A DNA stretch of 51,330 nucleotides from an uncultured Eubacterium sp. (GCA_910580075.1 CAJTVR010000024.1:1408-52737), one strand, 5' to 3'; counted from the stretch's first letter, positions 1 through 7,495 are shown. The notes: generated by a model from the letters alone, not told the origin. Made by a program: numbers and translations.

Positions 1-6
1 AAACCT

Positions 7-74
7 ACTGCGGAAACTGCGGAAACTGCGGAAGAATATAAACTTTTTATAAACTTTATTAAATTTTTATAAAC
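7..74 (+). repeat. Iteron-like block A of origin region
   Basis: Three tandem copies of a CTGCGGAAA-type unit followed by an AT-rich stretch with two TATAAACTTT-like steps. The same block recurs at 168-226. The two blocks flank the stem-loop at 129-160, the layout expected of a rolling-circle origin with Rep-binding iterons. Confidence 0.6.
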
Positions 75-128
75 CAATATCTGAAAAACCTTGATTTTTC
101 GGGCTTTTTCGGTATTGCCTATATAGTG

Positions 129-160
129 TGCAGAGCGACTAGAACTTGCGTCGCTCTGCA
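129..160. other. Stem-loop between iteron blocks (candidate replication origin)
   Basis: Perfect 11-bp arms (129-139 and 150-160) with a 10-nt loop containing CTAGAAC-like sequence. There is no T-tract, so it is not a simple terminator. Its position between two iteron blocks upstream of rep suggests a nick site for the HUH protein. Confidence 0.45.
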
Positions 161-167
161 TGGAGCA

Positions 168-226
168 ACTGCGGAAACTGCGGAAACTTATAAACTTTTT
201 ATAAACTTTATTAAATTTTTATAAAC
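168..226 (+). repeat. Iteron-like block B of origin region
   Basis: Second copy of the block at 7-74: two CTGCGGAAA units followed by the same AT-rich stretch. It lies directly right of the stem-loop. Confidence 0.6.
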
Positions 227-291
227 TTTATGTTATGTAGCATAAGCAGTTTTTGCTGTTGCGGAATTAACATATGAGCGTAAACGGATGA

Positions 292-402
292 AGAAAAGCT
301 ATGCTTTTCTGAATACGTTGCAAGCGAAGTCGTAGAAATGCGGTAGCATTTCGAGCGTAAAAAAGAGCAATAAAAAAGGTTCTAGTTCGCTAGAACTAGA
401 AC
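292..402. repeat. Cluster of three hairpins upstream of rep
   Basis: Three perfect inverted repeats: 292-299/303-310 (8 bp), 335-341/346-352 (7 bp) and 379-388/393-402 (10 bp, loop GCTA). They could form a single-strand origin or bind Rep. Nothing between 227 and 440 looks coding. Confidence 0.4.
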
Positions 403-481
403 AATTAACCTGCCAATTTCTAAACACAAAATTAGCATATCTTGCCAAAAAGAAAATTGTGTTATAAAATTATTTTAGGCA

Positions 482-572
482 TAAAAAAAAGAACCGTTAG
501 GCAAACGGTTCGGGGGCATTTAAAACATTGTAAGATATATAATTGGCGTTTTTGTATACGCTCAATTTCTAT
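482..572 (-). ncRNA. Candidate antisense (countertranscribed) RNA in rep leader
   Basis: On the minus strand a TTGACA -35 (602-607) is followed after 17 bp by TAACAT (579-584), predicting a start near 572. An 8-bp GC-containing stem (491-511) followed by a run of T on that strand (482-490) is a good intrinsic terminator. This gives an RNA of about 90 nt antisense to the rep leader. Known: many rolling-circle plasmids control rep with such an RNA (pT181, pMV158). Expression is inferred. Confidence 0.5.
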
Positions 573-578
573 ATATTT

Positions 579-607
579 ATGTTATTATAAAAATAAAAAA
601 TTGTCAA
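579..607 (-). promoter_or_regulatory. Minus-strand promoter of candidate antisense RNA
   Basis: Perfect -35 TTGACA at 602-607, 17-bp spacer, -10 TAACAT at 579-584 (4/6 consensus). No minus-strand ORF follows, only the terminator at 482-511. Confidence 0.45.
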
Positions 608-728
608 TAGATGAACTCTATCGACTTTATATAAAAGTTTTAATGCTCCTTTATGCTTAATAAAAAATGAAAGGAAGAATGAAAAATGATAAAAATTATT
701 ACAAAAATTAAGCAAAAGAAAGGAGTAA

Positions 729-2429
729 TGGCTAATCACTGAAAATGAAAAAACAGTTATAAAAGCAAGAGTTTACAAGATAACTCAATATGAAAAGAAT
801 CCCGAAACTGGGGAAAGTTATAATTTTAATGAAAATAATATAGAGAGTGCTTTATCACATAAAACAATAAAAAGATATGCGTGGATATGCCACAATAAAG
901 ATTATTTTTCACTTGAAGAAGAAGCAAGCGGAAAAGGAAAAGCGGGGGAACTTAAAGGAAAACACTGGCACGCTGTTATAGATTGCCCTGGTTCTGTTGA
1001 ATTACCTGTTATTGCTAAATGGTTCAACGTTCCCGAATTTTTAGTCGAAGTGGCTAAAGGTAAAGGTGCATTTTTAGACTGCGTTGAATATCTGCCACAT
1101 AGTAGCGAAAAGGAACAAGAAAAAGGTAAAACGCTTTATTCTGATGAAGAAGTCCATTCTAATTTTGACTGGCGAAAAGAACTCAATGAAAGAGAAGAAA
1201 ACAGGGAAAAATATGGCGGTGATTTAAGCAAAAAAGATAGAATGTTATTTGATGTTTTATATCTCGGAAAAACCTTAAAAGAGTGTAGAGAAGAAGATAA
1301 ACTATTGTATATGAATAATCTTGATAAACTCAAAAAACATAGATTAGAGTATATTGCAAGCCATATGGAAGTTCCAAAAACAAGATTAAATATTTACATA
1401 ACAGGTGGTGGCGGTGTCGGTAAAGATGTAGCAAGTAGAGCAATAGCAAGATGCCTTTATCCTTGCATAACAAATGATGAAGATTTATTCTTTGAGTTAG
1501 GCTGTGATAATGTTTCATATGAAGGATGTGACGCACAACCTGTTAATATACTTTCTGACTATAGAGCATACACTTTGTTAGATGCTTTCAAGGGTAGAGA
1601 AAATCTTTTCAAGGTCTTTGATTCTCACCCACACAATAGCCGTGTAAACGTCAAATTTAGCTCTATAAAGCCCGTAAACAGCGTTAATATAGTTAATAGT
1701 GTGCAAGATTATCAAGTCTTTTTGAATGGGCTTGCTGGGCATTACAAGGACAAGCACGGCAATGAACATCAAGCGGAAGATAAAGCACAAAGTTATAGAA
1801 GATTTCCTATTGTCATTGAACTTGAAGAAGATACAGTTACAATATATGTTAATCAATATTTCATTGGTAAAAGCAATGACGCAACTGATTTTAAAGTCTG
1901 GAAAAAAGTAAAAGGAAACTTTGGAAAGATTAGAAAAGCGTTTGGCAACAATGAAGAAAAAGCCCGCTTTTATGAAAATAAATTGCTTAATGGTTTTGCT
2001 GAATTGGTTCAAGAAATAATGAAAAGTGAACCACAAAAAACGGATGAAGAATTAGAAGAAATGTTTAAGGACTATGGCGAAGAAATAACAGAAAAAGAAA
2101 GCCAAAAAGTAAAAGAAGAAATCGAAAAAATAGAAATAGATGATTGTGTGTTCTATTATACTAAAAAAGGTTTATGTATTGATGATTGTATAATTCCCGA
2201 AGGTTGTCAAGAAAAAAGAAGCGAAATATTTGACAAGTTTAAAGCTGAGAAAAAGAAAAGAGAAGAAGCAAAAAAACAAAAAGCAAAAGAAGAAGAAAAG
2301 AAAAAGAACGCTTTAAAAGGTATTGACTTATACACATTTTTATATGGATTTGATGAAGCTGTAGAAGAAAATAAAATAGATGATTTAGACAAAGATTTTG
2401 AAAATATCGAAGAAGATTTTTTCGCTTAA
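729..2429 (+). CDS. rep: Replication initiator, HUH endonuclease plus SF3-type helicase (start codon problem)
   Basis: Rolling-circle Rep expected to nick the origin and unwind DNA. The frame is open from 729. The HUH motif HWHAVI lies at 963-980, the catalytic Tyr region (EYLPHSS) at 1086-1106, and a Walker A (GGGGVGKD) at about 1404-1427. The OBD resembles the Rep_OBD (PF01719) plasmid family and the helicase half resembles CRESS-type Reps. A GTG at 1050 would remove the HUH motif, so it is unlikely to be the true start. The ribosome site AAAGGAG (719-725) precedes ATG 728, but that ATG is out of frame and stops at once. One extra G after this ATG would explain it, so this is a frameshift or an unusual start. 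The C-terminus (2240-2300) is a Lys/Glu-rich coiled coil. Confidence 0.75.
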   Translation, partial: WLITENEKTVIKARVYKITQYEKNPETGESYNFNENNIESALSHKTIKRYAWICHNKDYFSLEEEASGKGKAGELKGKHWHAVIDCPGSVELPVIAKWFNVPEFLVEVAKGKGAFLDCVEYLPHSSEKEQEKGKTLYSDEEVHSNFDWRKELNEREENREKYGGDLSKKDRMLFDVLYLGKTLKECREEDKLLYMNNLDKLKKHRLEYIASHMEVPKTRLNIYITGGGGVGKDVASRAIARCLYPCITNDEDLFFELGCDNVSYEGCDAQPVNILSDYRAYTLLDAFKGRENLFKVFDSHPHNSRVNVKFSSIKPVNSVNIVNSVQDYQVFLNGLAGHYKDKHGNEHQAEDKAQSYRRFPIVIELEEDTVTIYVNQYFIGKSNDATDFKVWKKVKGNFGKIRKAFGNNEEKARFYENKLLNGFAELVQEIMKSEPQKTDEELEEMFKDYGEEITEKESQKVKEEIEKIEIDDCVFYYTKKGLCIDDCIIPEGCQEKRSEIFDKFKAEKKKREEAKKQKAKEEEKKKNALKGIDLYTFLYGFDEAVEENKIDDLDKDFENIEEDFFA

Positions 2430-2439
2430 ATAGATAAAA

Positions 2440-2479
2440 AGCACATATGTTATAACTAGCATATGTGCTATTTTTTTTA
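2440..2479 (+). terminator. Intrinsic terminator of rep
   Basis: Perfect 10-bp stem (2440-2449/2460-2469) followed by a T8 run, 11 nt after the rep stop codon. Confidence 0.85.
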
Positions 2480-2506
2480 TTCTTTTTTGACTGTAAAACT
2501 TATAGC

Positions 2507-2564
2507 AGGTATCGGGTTAGATAGATAAAAACGCTAGTTTTTGTCTAACTAAACGCTGATACCT
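2507..2564. repeat. Nested inverted repeat between rep and int
   Basis: Outer arms AGGTATC/GATACCT (2507-2513/2558-2564) enclose inner arms GTTAGA/TCTAAC and AAAAAC/GTTTTT. It can form a long imperfect hairpin and may be an integrase or single-strand-origin site. The rest of 2480-2981 is AT-rich with no supported gene. Confidence 0.35.
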
Positions 2565-2981
2565 TGATTTTTGAAAATTTATTTTATAAAATTAAGATAT
2601 AAAGTTTATTGATATGATTATAACAATCATTCTAAAGTAAAAATAAAACCTAGTGTTTTCTAAAGTGTTCGCTCTTTTTTTGGGAAGTTTTTGAGTAATA
2701 AGAAAAAACTTGTAAGTATAGGAATTGATGTTAAACACATCTTTAAAAGTATAGATTAAAAACAGTATAGGATATAACAATTTTTAAACAACTGGCAAGA
2801 ATATAGTTGTTTTTTTAGTGGAAAAAATGGAACTATTAAACGCACGGAAAAGCGAAAAATACCAAATCAGAACACAATGGGCAAGTGTATAAAAAGCCTA
2901 CGGTCTTAACAAAAACAGTTCCCTATTTACGAGTAGGGGCTGATAAAAAAACAAATTGTAACAAGAAAGGATGTGAAAAAA

Positions 2982-3923
2982 ATGGGAAGAAAAACATTAA
3001 ATAATCAAATACAACATACGCTAACACAAAAAGCCCGTATCGGTGAAAGTAGGCACAAAGCAAAAGAAGAATTAAAACAAGAATACGCTCAAAAGGGTGA
3101 AAAAGTTCCTTTTGGAACTGCTGTTGATGGAATACATAGCGTAAAAACTTATGATGTTTACAGAGAACATTGTGAGCGTTTTGCTAGTTGGTGTATACAA
3201 GAAAAAGGTGTTAATAAATACACAAAATTAGAAGATATAAAGCAATATGCAACTGAATATTTAAAAGATAGAGAAGCACAAGGTAAAAGTTTATATACGC
3301 TAAAGGCGGAAAGGGCCGCACTCGGTAAGTTATACGGTGAACAAATAGAGTGTAAGTTTGAGAATAAAAGAAGCTATAAGGACGTGACACGTTCAAGGGG
3401 TGAAGCCAAAAGGGATGCGCATTTTTCAGAAGAAAAAAACGCCCCTTTAGTTGCCCTCTGCCGTGGCACTGGTGGACGTAGGGAAGATATAGGAAAACTA
3501 ACGCCTAATAACTTTTTTACAGATAAAAGCGGCAATATGTTTGTGCGTTTTGAGCAAAGCAAAGGTGGGCGTGATAGGGTTTCTCCAGTGCTTCCAAAGT
3601 ATCAAGAAGCAATCAGAGAACTAATAAGCACAAAAGCCCCTAATGAGTTGCTATTTGATAAGATACACAATGGCTGTGATGTGCATGGGTATAGAAGAGA
3701 ATACGCACAAGAGTTATACCAAACTGTATGTGATAATAAAGATTTGAAGGCTGTATATGCCGCACAATATGCCCCTAGAAGCGAGAAAAACATTAAAGGT
3801 GAATATTATATAGCACACGATAAAGAGCGTCCATTTAAAGGGCTTAGGGATAACATATATATCGTTAGTGAAGCACTAGGACATAACCGCTTAGATGTAT
3901 CAGTAAATCATTATTTGAAATAA
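2982..3923 (+). CDS. int: Tyrosine recombinase / integrase
   Basis: Site-specific recombinase expected to integrate and excise this element. The catalytic residues are all present: Arg in GTGGRRED (about residue 166), Lys in EQSKGGR, His-x-x-Arg in HGYR (about 235-238), His in ALGHNR (about 301), and the nucleophile Tyr in VNHYLK, the fourth residue from the C-terminus. The N-terminal half has a SAM-like core-binding domain. ATG 2982 is preferred over GTG 2973 because the AAAGG ribosome site ends 11 nt before the ATG and only 2 nt before the GTG. It is the only gene between rep and the regulator, and no partner Xis is seen in this part. Confidence 0.85.
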   Translation: MGRKTLNNQIQHTLTQKARIGESRHKAKEELKQEYAQKGEKVPFGTAVDGIHSVKTYDVYREHCERFASWCIQEKGVNKYTKLEDIKQYATEYLKDREAQGKSLYTLKAERAALGKLYGEQIECKFENKRSYKDVTRSRGEAKRDAHFSEEKNAPLVALCRGTGGRREDIGKLTPNNFFTDKSGNMFVRFEQSKGGRDRVSPVLPKYQEAIRELISTKAPNELLFDKIHNGCDVHGYRREYAQELYQTVCDNKDLKAVYAAQYAPRSEKNIKGEYYIAHDKERPFKGLRDNIYIVSEALGHNRLDVSVNHYLK

Positions 3924-3930
3924 CGTAAAT

Positions 3931-4009
3931 AAAAAGTCAAGATGTAAAAGGAAGATTTTTTCAAACATCATTTTGTTTGAAAAAATACTCTTTTACGTCT
4001 TTACTTTTT
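3931..4009. terminator. Very long hairpin after int (bidirectional terminator)
   Basis: Two arms of about 35 nt (3931-3966 and 3975-4009) with an 8-nt loop; the inner 12 bp are perfect. A-rich and T-rich ends allow termination on both strands. Its length is unusual for a simple terminator. Confidence 0.6.
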
Positions 4010-4030
4010 GCCAGTCTAAAAACATAATTG

Positions 4031-4067
4031 AAAAAGGGGGATAACCATTCTTTTCGGTTATTCCCCT
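4031..4067 (-). terminator. Terminator of the XRE regulator gene
   Basis: On the minus strand a GGGGAATAACC/GGTTATCCCC stem with a 9-nt loop is followed by T5, just past the stop codon at 4071. Confidence 0.7.
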
Positions 4068-4070
4068 TGA

Positions 4071-4286
4071 TTATGCCTTTTTATTGTCTGTAAATCTTAC
4101 AATATCGTTTGGCGTGCAATCCAAAATGTTGCATAGCTTTTCAAGTGTAAGAAGTGTTATATTGTTATTCTTTTTCAGTGTGTCCAGTGTTTTGTTATCA
4201 ATTCCAGATTTCAAGAGCCTGTATTGTGTAATGCCTTTTTCTTCCATAGTCTGCCACATTGGGCTAAAATCAATAATAGCAATCAC
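4071..4286 (-). CDS. Short XRE-type helix-turn-helix regulator
   Basis: A 71-residue protein consisting almost only of a Cro/C1-type HTH: MEEKGITQYRLL, then DNKTLDTLKKN (recognition region), then LCNILDCTPNDIV, a typical end for the YozG/Cro-like group. The longest frame opens at 4358, but homologous proteins start a few residues before the DFSPMW segment, so I chose GTG 4286; the GGGGA ribosome site directly abuts it and the start stays uncertain. It is divergent from the 4399 gene and likely controls the element, perhaps by binding the region 4290-4398. Confidence 0.7.
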   Translation of the reverse strand: MIAIIDFSPMWQTMEEKGITQYRLLKSGIDNKTLDTLKKNNNITLLTLEKLCNILDCTPNDIVRFTDNKKA

Positions 4287-4398
4287 TCCCCTTTTTGTAG
4301 CTTCTGTTAATATCTTAATCAAAAAATTGAAAACTCCATATTGTGAATATCTCCACAATATGCTATGCTATTCAAAACACAAATAGAAAGGGGAACAT

Positions 4399-4728
4399 AT
4401 GAACAAGTTTGTAAACAAGTTAATACGAAACTATTTGGGGGCTTTTATGGATAGAAGTAGGGACAAGATTGCTCTATCGGATAAAATCTATCAAAAAGAT
4501 GCAAAAGATTCTTGGGAACTTGAAGAACGGTATAACTCACTGGAACTAGGCAAAAAGGAACGGCTAATCATTAATGACTATATCGCTTGCTTAATGACTA
4601 GGGAACATAGAATGGCTGACATATCATATATGGCTGGTGTGGGTGATACTGTAAAGTTTCTTAATGGGATTGGCTTGCTAAAAGGTTCAAATAACAAGGT
4701 ATCTAAAAAACGCTTAAAAAAGTTGTAG
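4399..4728 (+). CDS. Small conserved protein (DUF6809-like)
   Basis: A 109-residue, charged, mostly helical protein without signal peptide or membrane segment. The central part (RLIINDYIACLMTRE followed by MADISYMAGVGDTVKFL) resembles a family of small Firmicute proteins (DUF6809-like) common on phages and mobile elements; their function is unknown. ATG 4399 follows AAAGGGG with good spacing. It is divergent from the XRE gene and ends at a strong terminator. The family assignment is from memory of the motif and not secure. Confidence 0.65.
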   Translation: MNKFVNKLIRNYLGAFMDRSRDKIALSDKIYQKDAKDSWELEERYNSLELGKKERLIINDYIACLMTREHRMADISYMAGVGDTVKFLNGIGLLKGSNNKVSKKRLKKL

Positions 4729-4740
4729 TAAAATTGCACA

Positions 4741-4789
4741 AAAAAAGCACCGTTTTTAGCTTGCTTAAGGCTTTGAACGGTGCTTTTTT
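4741..4789. terminator. Bidirectional terminator
   Basis: A 14-bp stem (4741-4754/4776-4789) with the core GCACCGTT and T6 on both strands. It ends the 4399 gene. Confidence 0.8.
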
Positions 4790-4901
4790 ATGTTAATTTT
4801 TGTGCAATTTGACGAATGATTCTGTAGGATTGTTTTTAAAATCGTTTAGTTAGTGTTGGTACTTCAAGCAAAAATAAAAATCATTCTGCCGAAAAACCGC
4901 C

Positions 4902-4930
4902 TTGTCTTTATAGCCTATGTGTGTTATAAT
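4902..4930 (+). promoter_or_regulatory. Promoter upstream of tRNA-like relic
   Basis: TTGTCT (4902-4907), 17-bp spacer, perfect TATAAT (4925-4930). The only thing downstream is the tRNA-Leu-like sequence, so this may be the old tRNA promoter. Confidence 0.5.
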
Positions 4931-4989
4931 CTTATGTGTTAGAAAGTTGTATCTTCTGACTAGATTTAAAAGCATAGTATGAAAGAAGT

Positions 4990-5104
4990 GCGGAAAATCA
5001 AGGATTCTACAAGGCACGGAACACGCTAGATTTTAAAAATTAAGAGATTAAGATTTAGGTTCTGGTGGGAGACCGTGCAGGTTCAAGTCCTGTTATCCGC
5101 ACCA
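4990..5104 (+). pseudogene. tRNA-Leu(UAG)-like relic / attachment scar
   Basis: From 5051 on, the sequence reads as the 3' half of a tRNA-Leu: anticodon loop TTTAGGT (UAG), long variable arm (GGTGGGAGACC), T-arm GCAGGTTCAAGTCCTG, acceptor TTATCCGC and encoded CCA. Upstream, GCGGAA (4990) and GGAACACGCTAGATTT resemble a degraded 5' half, but about 24 extra bases sit in the anticodon loop and the D-arm is not recognisable. It cannot fold as a working tRNA. The likely origin is integration into a tRNA-Leu gene. Confidence 0.55.
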
Positions 5105-5107
5105 GAT

Positions 5108-5212
5108 AATGATAATCCGAACCCGGTTCCAATCGGGGACGGCTTTGGATTTTTAGTATATCTTGAGTGCTAAAGCAAAAGCGGCGGTATCGTGAGTGAT
5201 ACCGCCGCTTTT
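5108..5212 (+). pseudogene. 3' end remnant of a second serine recombinase / IME right end
   Basis: 5108-5212 aligns codon by codon with 27771-27870, the last codons of the serine recombinase plus its downstream terminator; the 26-bp core 5131-5156 and 27795-27820 match at 24 positions. This reads as the right end of a sister element abutting the left end of the IME. Confidence 0.5.
5177..5212. terminator. Strong bidirectional terminator
   Basis: Perfect 15-bp stem (5177-5191/5198-5212), GC-rich core GCGGCGGTATC, A/T tails on both sides. It terminates the mob-side operon on the minus strand. Confidence 0.85.
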
Positions 5213-5213
5213 G

Positions 5214-5384
5214 TCATACGCTCCTTTCCTTTTCCGTTTTCTTTGCCCTCTGTGCTTTCCACTCCTCAAATTCTTTTTGTCCTTCCGGGCTTTCAAAGAA
5301 TTTTTGGATTTCTGGAAGTAAGCACCGGGCAAGGGCTTCTATTTCATGTTGGGGGATATTTGTGTCCGGTTGCTTTTTTGCCAT
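5214..5384 (-). CDS. Small conserved IME protein downstream of relaxase
   Basis: A 56-residue hydrophilic protein beginning MAKKQPDTN and ending in a Lys/Arg/Glu-rich tail. The start at 5384 follows a GAAAGG ribosome site; an upstream in-frame ATG would add about 10 residues without a clear site. It lies between the relaxase relic and the terminator, a position where small accessory ORFs are usual in these elements. Function unknown. Confidence 0.55.
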   Translation of the reverse strand: MAKKQPDTNIPQHEIEALARCLLPEIQKFFESPEGQKEFEEWKAQRAKKTEKERSV

Positions 5385-5460
5385 ATATCGCCTTTCTCTG
5401 TATTCAGTTTTCAAGGTACAATGCTGCCATGCTGCGGCGTGAAATGTTTTCTGTCATCTA

Positions 5461-6398
5461 TCACCGTTCCTTTGTATGCCGCTGTTGGAGTTTCAGTTCT
5501 GCCAGCACCTCCGGCGGGATACGGTCTACCAGCCGCTGAATGTCGTGTAGCTCGCTTTCCAGCTTTGCCCGTTCCATCGTATCTTTCATCTTGCCTTTTT
5601 CGCTGGCTTTGGCTCTGGCTTCCAACTGTTCATTTTCTGCCAAAAGATCGTTTATCGTGACCTTGTATTTTGAGCTGCCCTGAGAAGTTCTCCATCTGCG
5701 GAAACCACTTTTTCAGTAGGGAGAGGGCTTCCTCTTTCTTCTTTCCGGCGTTGAACGGGGTAATACCGTCCAGCGTGGCTTCAATGGCTCTTGCCTGTTT
5801 GGAGAGATTGACCGCCTGCTTGAACAGCCGGGTGGGGATATGCTTCCTGCCTGTCTTGCCGGCACTTTCCCCACGCTCCAAGTTGGGATATTTCTCCACC
5901 ATATAGGCGTGAAAATCGTCCTGCCATTTTGTGAGGCTGGCTCTGTTCCCGATAATCTCTTTTGCACACAGGCGGCTGTTCTCTGTCAGAGGAACAAAGA
6001 CCAAATGCAGGTGGGGTGTTTTCACGTCCATGTGTACCACCGCCGATACGATATTTTCTTTTCCTACCCGCCCGATTAAAAAATCAGCCGCCCTCTGGAA
6101 AAATTCCTGTATCTCCTTTGGGGACTTCTTCTTGAAAACTCCGGGCTGGCGGTAATCAGCGTATCCACAAAACGGGTGCTGTCCCAGCGGGTACGGCAGC
6201 CTGCCTGTTCAATACGGTTCTGTATAAAGGGTAGTACCTGCCCTCCGGCTTGACGATATGGAAGTTGTATTTACTTCGGCTGGTGTCAATGTCGGGGTTG
6301 CTGGCGTACTGTTCCTTTTGCAGTTCGTGATGGGCTTCCAGCGGTCTTGCCGGATTGCCCTTGTGTATTTCAAATCGCAAAATTGCATGTTGTGCCAT
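5461..6398 (-). pseudogene. mobV: MobV-family relaxase (MobA/MobL), frameshifted
   Basis: Relaxase that would nick oriT for plasmid-style mobilization. The N-terminus (MAQHAILRFEIHKG) and the HUH segment KTPHLHLVF preceded by HMD are diagnostic of the MobV/Pre family. Three frameshifts are visible on the minus strand: after GRYYP (about 6230), in the FFKKKSPKE region (about 6137, one T missing), and near residue LRKYKV (about 5665). Restoring these gives a continuous protein of about 310 residues ending LQQRHTKER. The nested element sits immediately before the start codon, removing its ribosome site. Not functional. Confidence 0.85.
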
Positions 6399-6401
6399 GA
6401 G
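6383..6401. repeat. Left attachment-like repeat (attL) of nested element
   Basis: A 19-bp sequence over the mobV start codon matching 22812-22830 at 16 of 19 positions, with identical blocks TTGCAT and CCATGAG. The mobV coding sequence continues to the left only. Confidence 0.65.
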
Positions 6402-6423
6402 GGCAATTTCAGATGTTTATAGA

Positions 6424-6541
6424 GTGTATGACACCTTTTATAGAATGCCGAAAATCACTGGTTTTATTTTATCAGGAATTATCTGTTTGTATGGCGATTT
6501 CAATAAAATGGTGTCAATTTTGGTGTAAATGGTGTCGGGAA
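6424..6541. promoter_or_regulatory. Candidate integrase arm sites, left end
   Basis: GGTGTCA-type repeats: ATGGTGTCAA, TGGTGTAAA and TGGTGTCGG at about 6505-6541, plus an inverted TGACACC near 6428. The pair ATGGTGTCAA...TGGTGTAAA recurs at 22727-22746. They lie about 100 bp inside the repeat ends, as arm-type sites do. Confidence 0.45.
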
Positions 6542-6710
6542 AAAAGTTTAAGTGTTCTTAAAAAAATACTTGACATGGGTATGGTGATTTTCGCGTTAAA
6601 TGATACTTCTATTTCCATATAGTACACCATATCTGCACATTTCATAATAAGATACACGAATTGTGTTATATCGTGTTATTTTGGGAAAGCAAATTTTAAA
6701 AACCCCGATT

Positions 6711-6719
6711 TGCTATAAT
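6711..6719 (+). promoter_or_regulatory. Extended -10 promoter of the xis operon
   Basis: TGCTATAAT at 6711-6719 is a perfect extended -10, about 80 bp before the first gene at 6798. No good -35 is seen. Confidence 0.5.
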
Positions 6720-6797
6720 AGATGCATACTCTTTGTTGAAATTTTATAGCAGGGGGACAGTACCAGATAAAATGAATTAAGAAAGGGGTAACTAATT

Positions 6798-7022
6798 ATG
6801 CGTGCAAGGTCAAGAGATGAGATTGTGGTAGTTTTGTCAGACAAGAGACTTTTAAGTATGGATGAATTCTGTATTTATGCCGGACTCGGAAGCAATACGG
6901 CCAGAAATATAGCTGAAACAACAGGAGCTTTGTTCAGAGTGGGGCATCGTGTGCTGGTGGACAGAGTGAAATTTGATAAATACTGTGATGAAAACAGTGA
7001 GATTGAAGCAGGGGTAAAGTGA
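6798..7022 (+). CDS. Excisionase-like winged-helix protein (Tn916 Xis type)
   Basis: A 74-residue MerR-like HTH: LLSMDEFCIYAGLG, then NTARNIAETTG, then RVGHRVLVDRVKFDKY. This order (helix-turn-helix, small wing with GHRVLVDR, closing helix) is that of Tn916-type Xis and HTH_17 proteins, which bend DNA to steer integrase toward excision. ATG 6798 follows GAAAGGGG. It opens the left operon, far from int, and is a paralogue of the second domain of the 20338 protein. It could instead control replication genes. Confidence 0.75.
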   Translation: MRARSRDEIVVVLSDKRLLSMDEFCIYAGLGSNTARNIAETTGALFRVGHRVLVDRVKFDKYCDENSEIEAGVK

Positions 7023-7068
7023 CTTCTGATCAGGAAGTTCTGCAAAACAGGGTGGAAGGCGGGAGAGC

Positions 7069-7488
7069 ATGGGAGGACGGAAAAAACAGTATATCCCCAA
7101 ATCTTTTGAAAGCACAGGGGAGCCGCGGGATACGTCTGCCAATATATACGAGAGTATGCTGTGTTCTGCCGCCTATCAGGACTTAACGAAGAACCAGAGG
7201 TTGCTGTATGTATACATGAAAGCGCAGTATTACGGCAAAAGGAAACCTGGGAGGGATAATCCCGACATAGAAGGCCTGCAGTGGGACGATCTTTCTTATT
7301 TTAACCTGGCGTTGGCTGTTAAATACGGGCTGTATGCAAGCGGGAGTCGCCAGCAGTTTTATGCAGATATAAAAGCTGTTGAAGAACATGGATTTATTAA
7401 AACTGTCAGCAAAGGCAGGGGAAACCATACACGGTCAATTTATCAGTTTACAGGAGACTGGAAGACATGGGGCAGCAGTAGAAATTAA
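7069..7488 (+). CDS. Replication-initiator-like winged-helix protein
   Basis: A 139-residue protein. After a basic N-terminus it contains AYQDLTKNQRLLYVYMKAQYYG, a segment resembling those at the start of plasmid and phage replication proteins, then a winged-helix-like half ending in AVEEHGFIKTVSKG (recognition helix and wing) and SIYQFTGDW. An iteron cluster follows directly (7496-7634), which supports a replication role. It starts 47 nt after xis and is probably cotranscribed. The family is not firmly identified. Confidence 0.6.
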   Translation: MGGRKKQYIPKSFESTGEPRDTSANIYESMLCSAAYQDLTKNQRLLYVYMKAQYYGKRKPGRDNPDIEGLQWDDLSYFNLALAVKYGLYASGSRQQFYADIKAVEEHGFIKTVSKGRGNHTRSIYQFTGDWKTWGSSRN

Positions 7489-7495
7489 AACCCTT

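Larger units (their letters stand above)
1..5104. mobile_element. Rep-Int integrative element, partial (left end outside window)
   Basis: An AT-rich block with its own replication initiator, tyrosine recombinase, XRE regulator and small conserved ORF, ending at a tRNA-Leu-like 3' fragment. Seen: the gene set and the sharp change in base composition after about 5100. Known: small integrative elements of Firmicutes pair an HUH Rep with a tyrosine integrase and use tRNA genes as targets. Inferred: 5051-5104 is one attachment end and the other lies upstream of the window. The exact border is not proven. Confidence 0.6.

Noticed and set aside
442..660. 72-aa basic ORF in rep leader
   Set aside because: TTG start without a ribosome site, odd composition, and it overlaps the antisense RNA/terminator; likely by chance in AT-rich DNA.
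4990..5104. Functional tRNA-Leu
   Set aside because: Anticodon loop is interrupted by about 24 nt and no D-arm can form.
5670..6155. Plus-strand ORFs opposite mobV
   Set aside because: They are shadows of the GC-rich relaxase gene; no ribosome sites or known domains.
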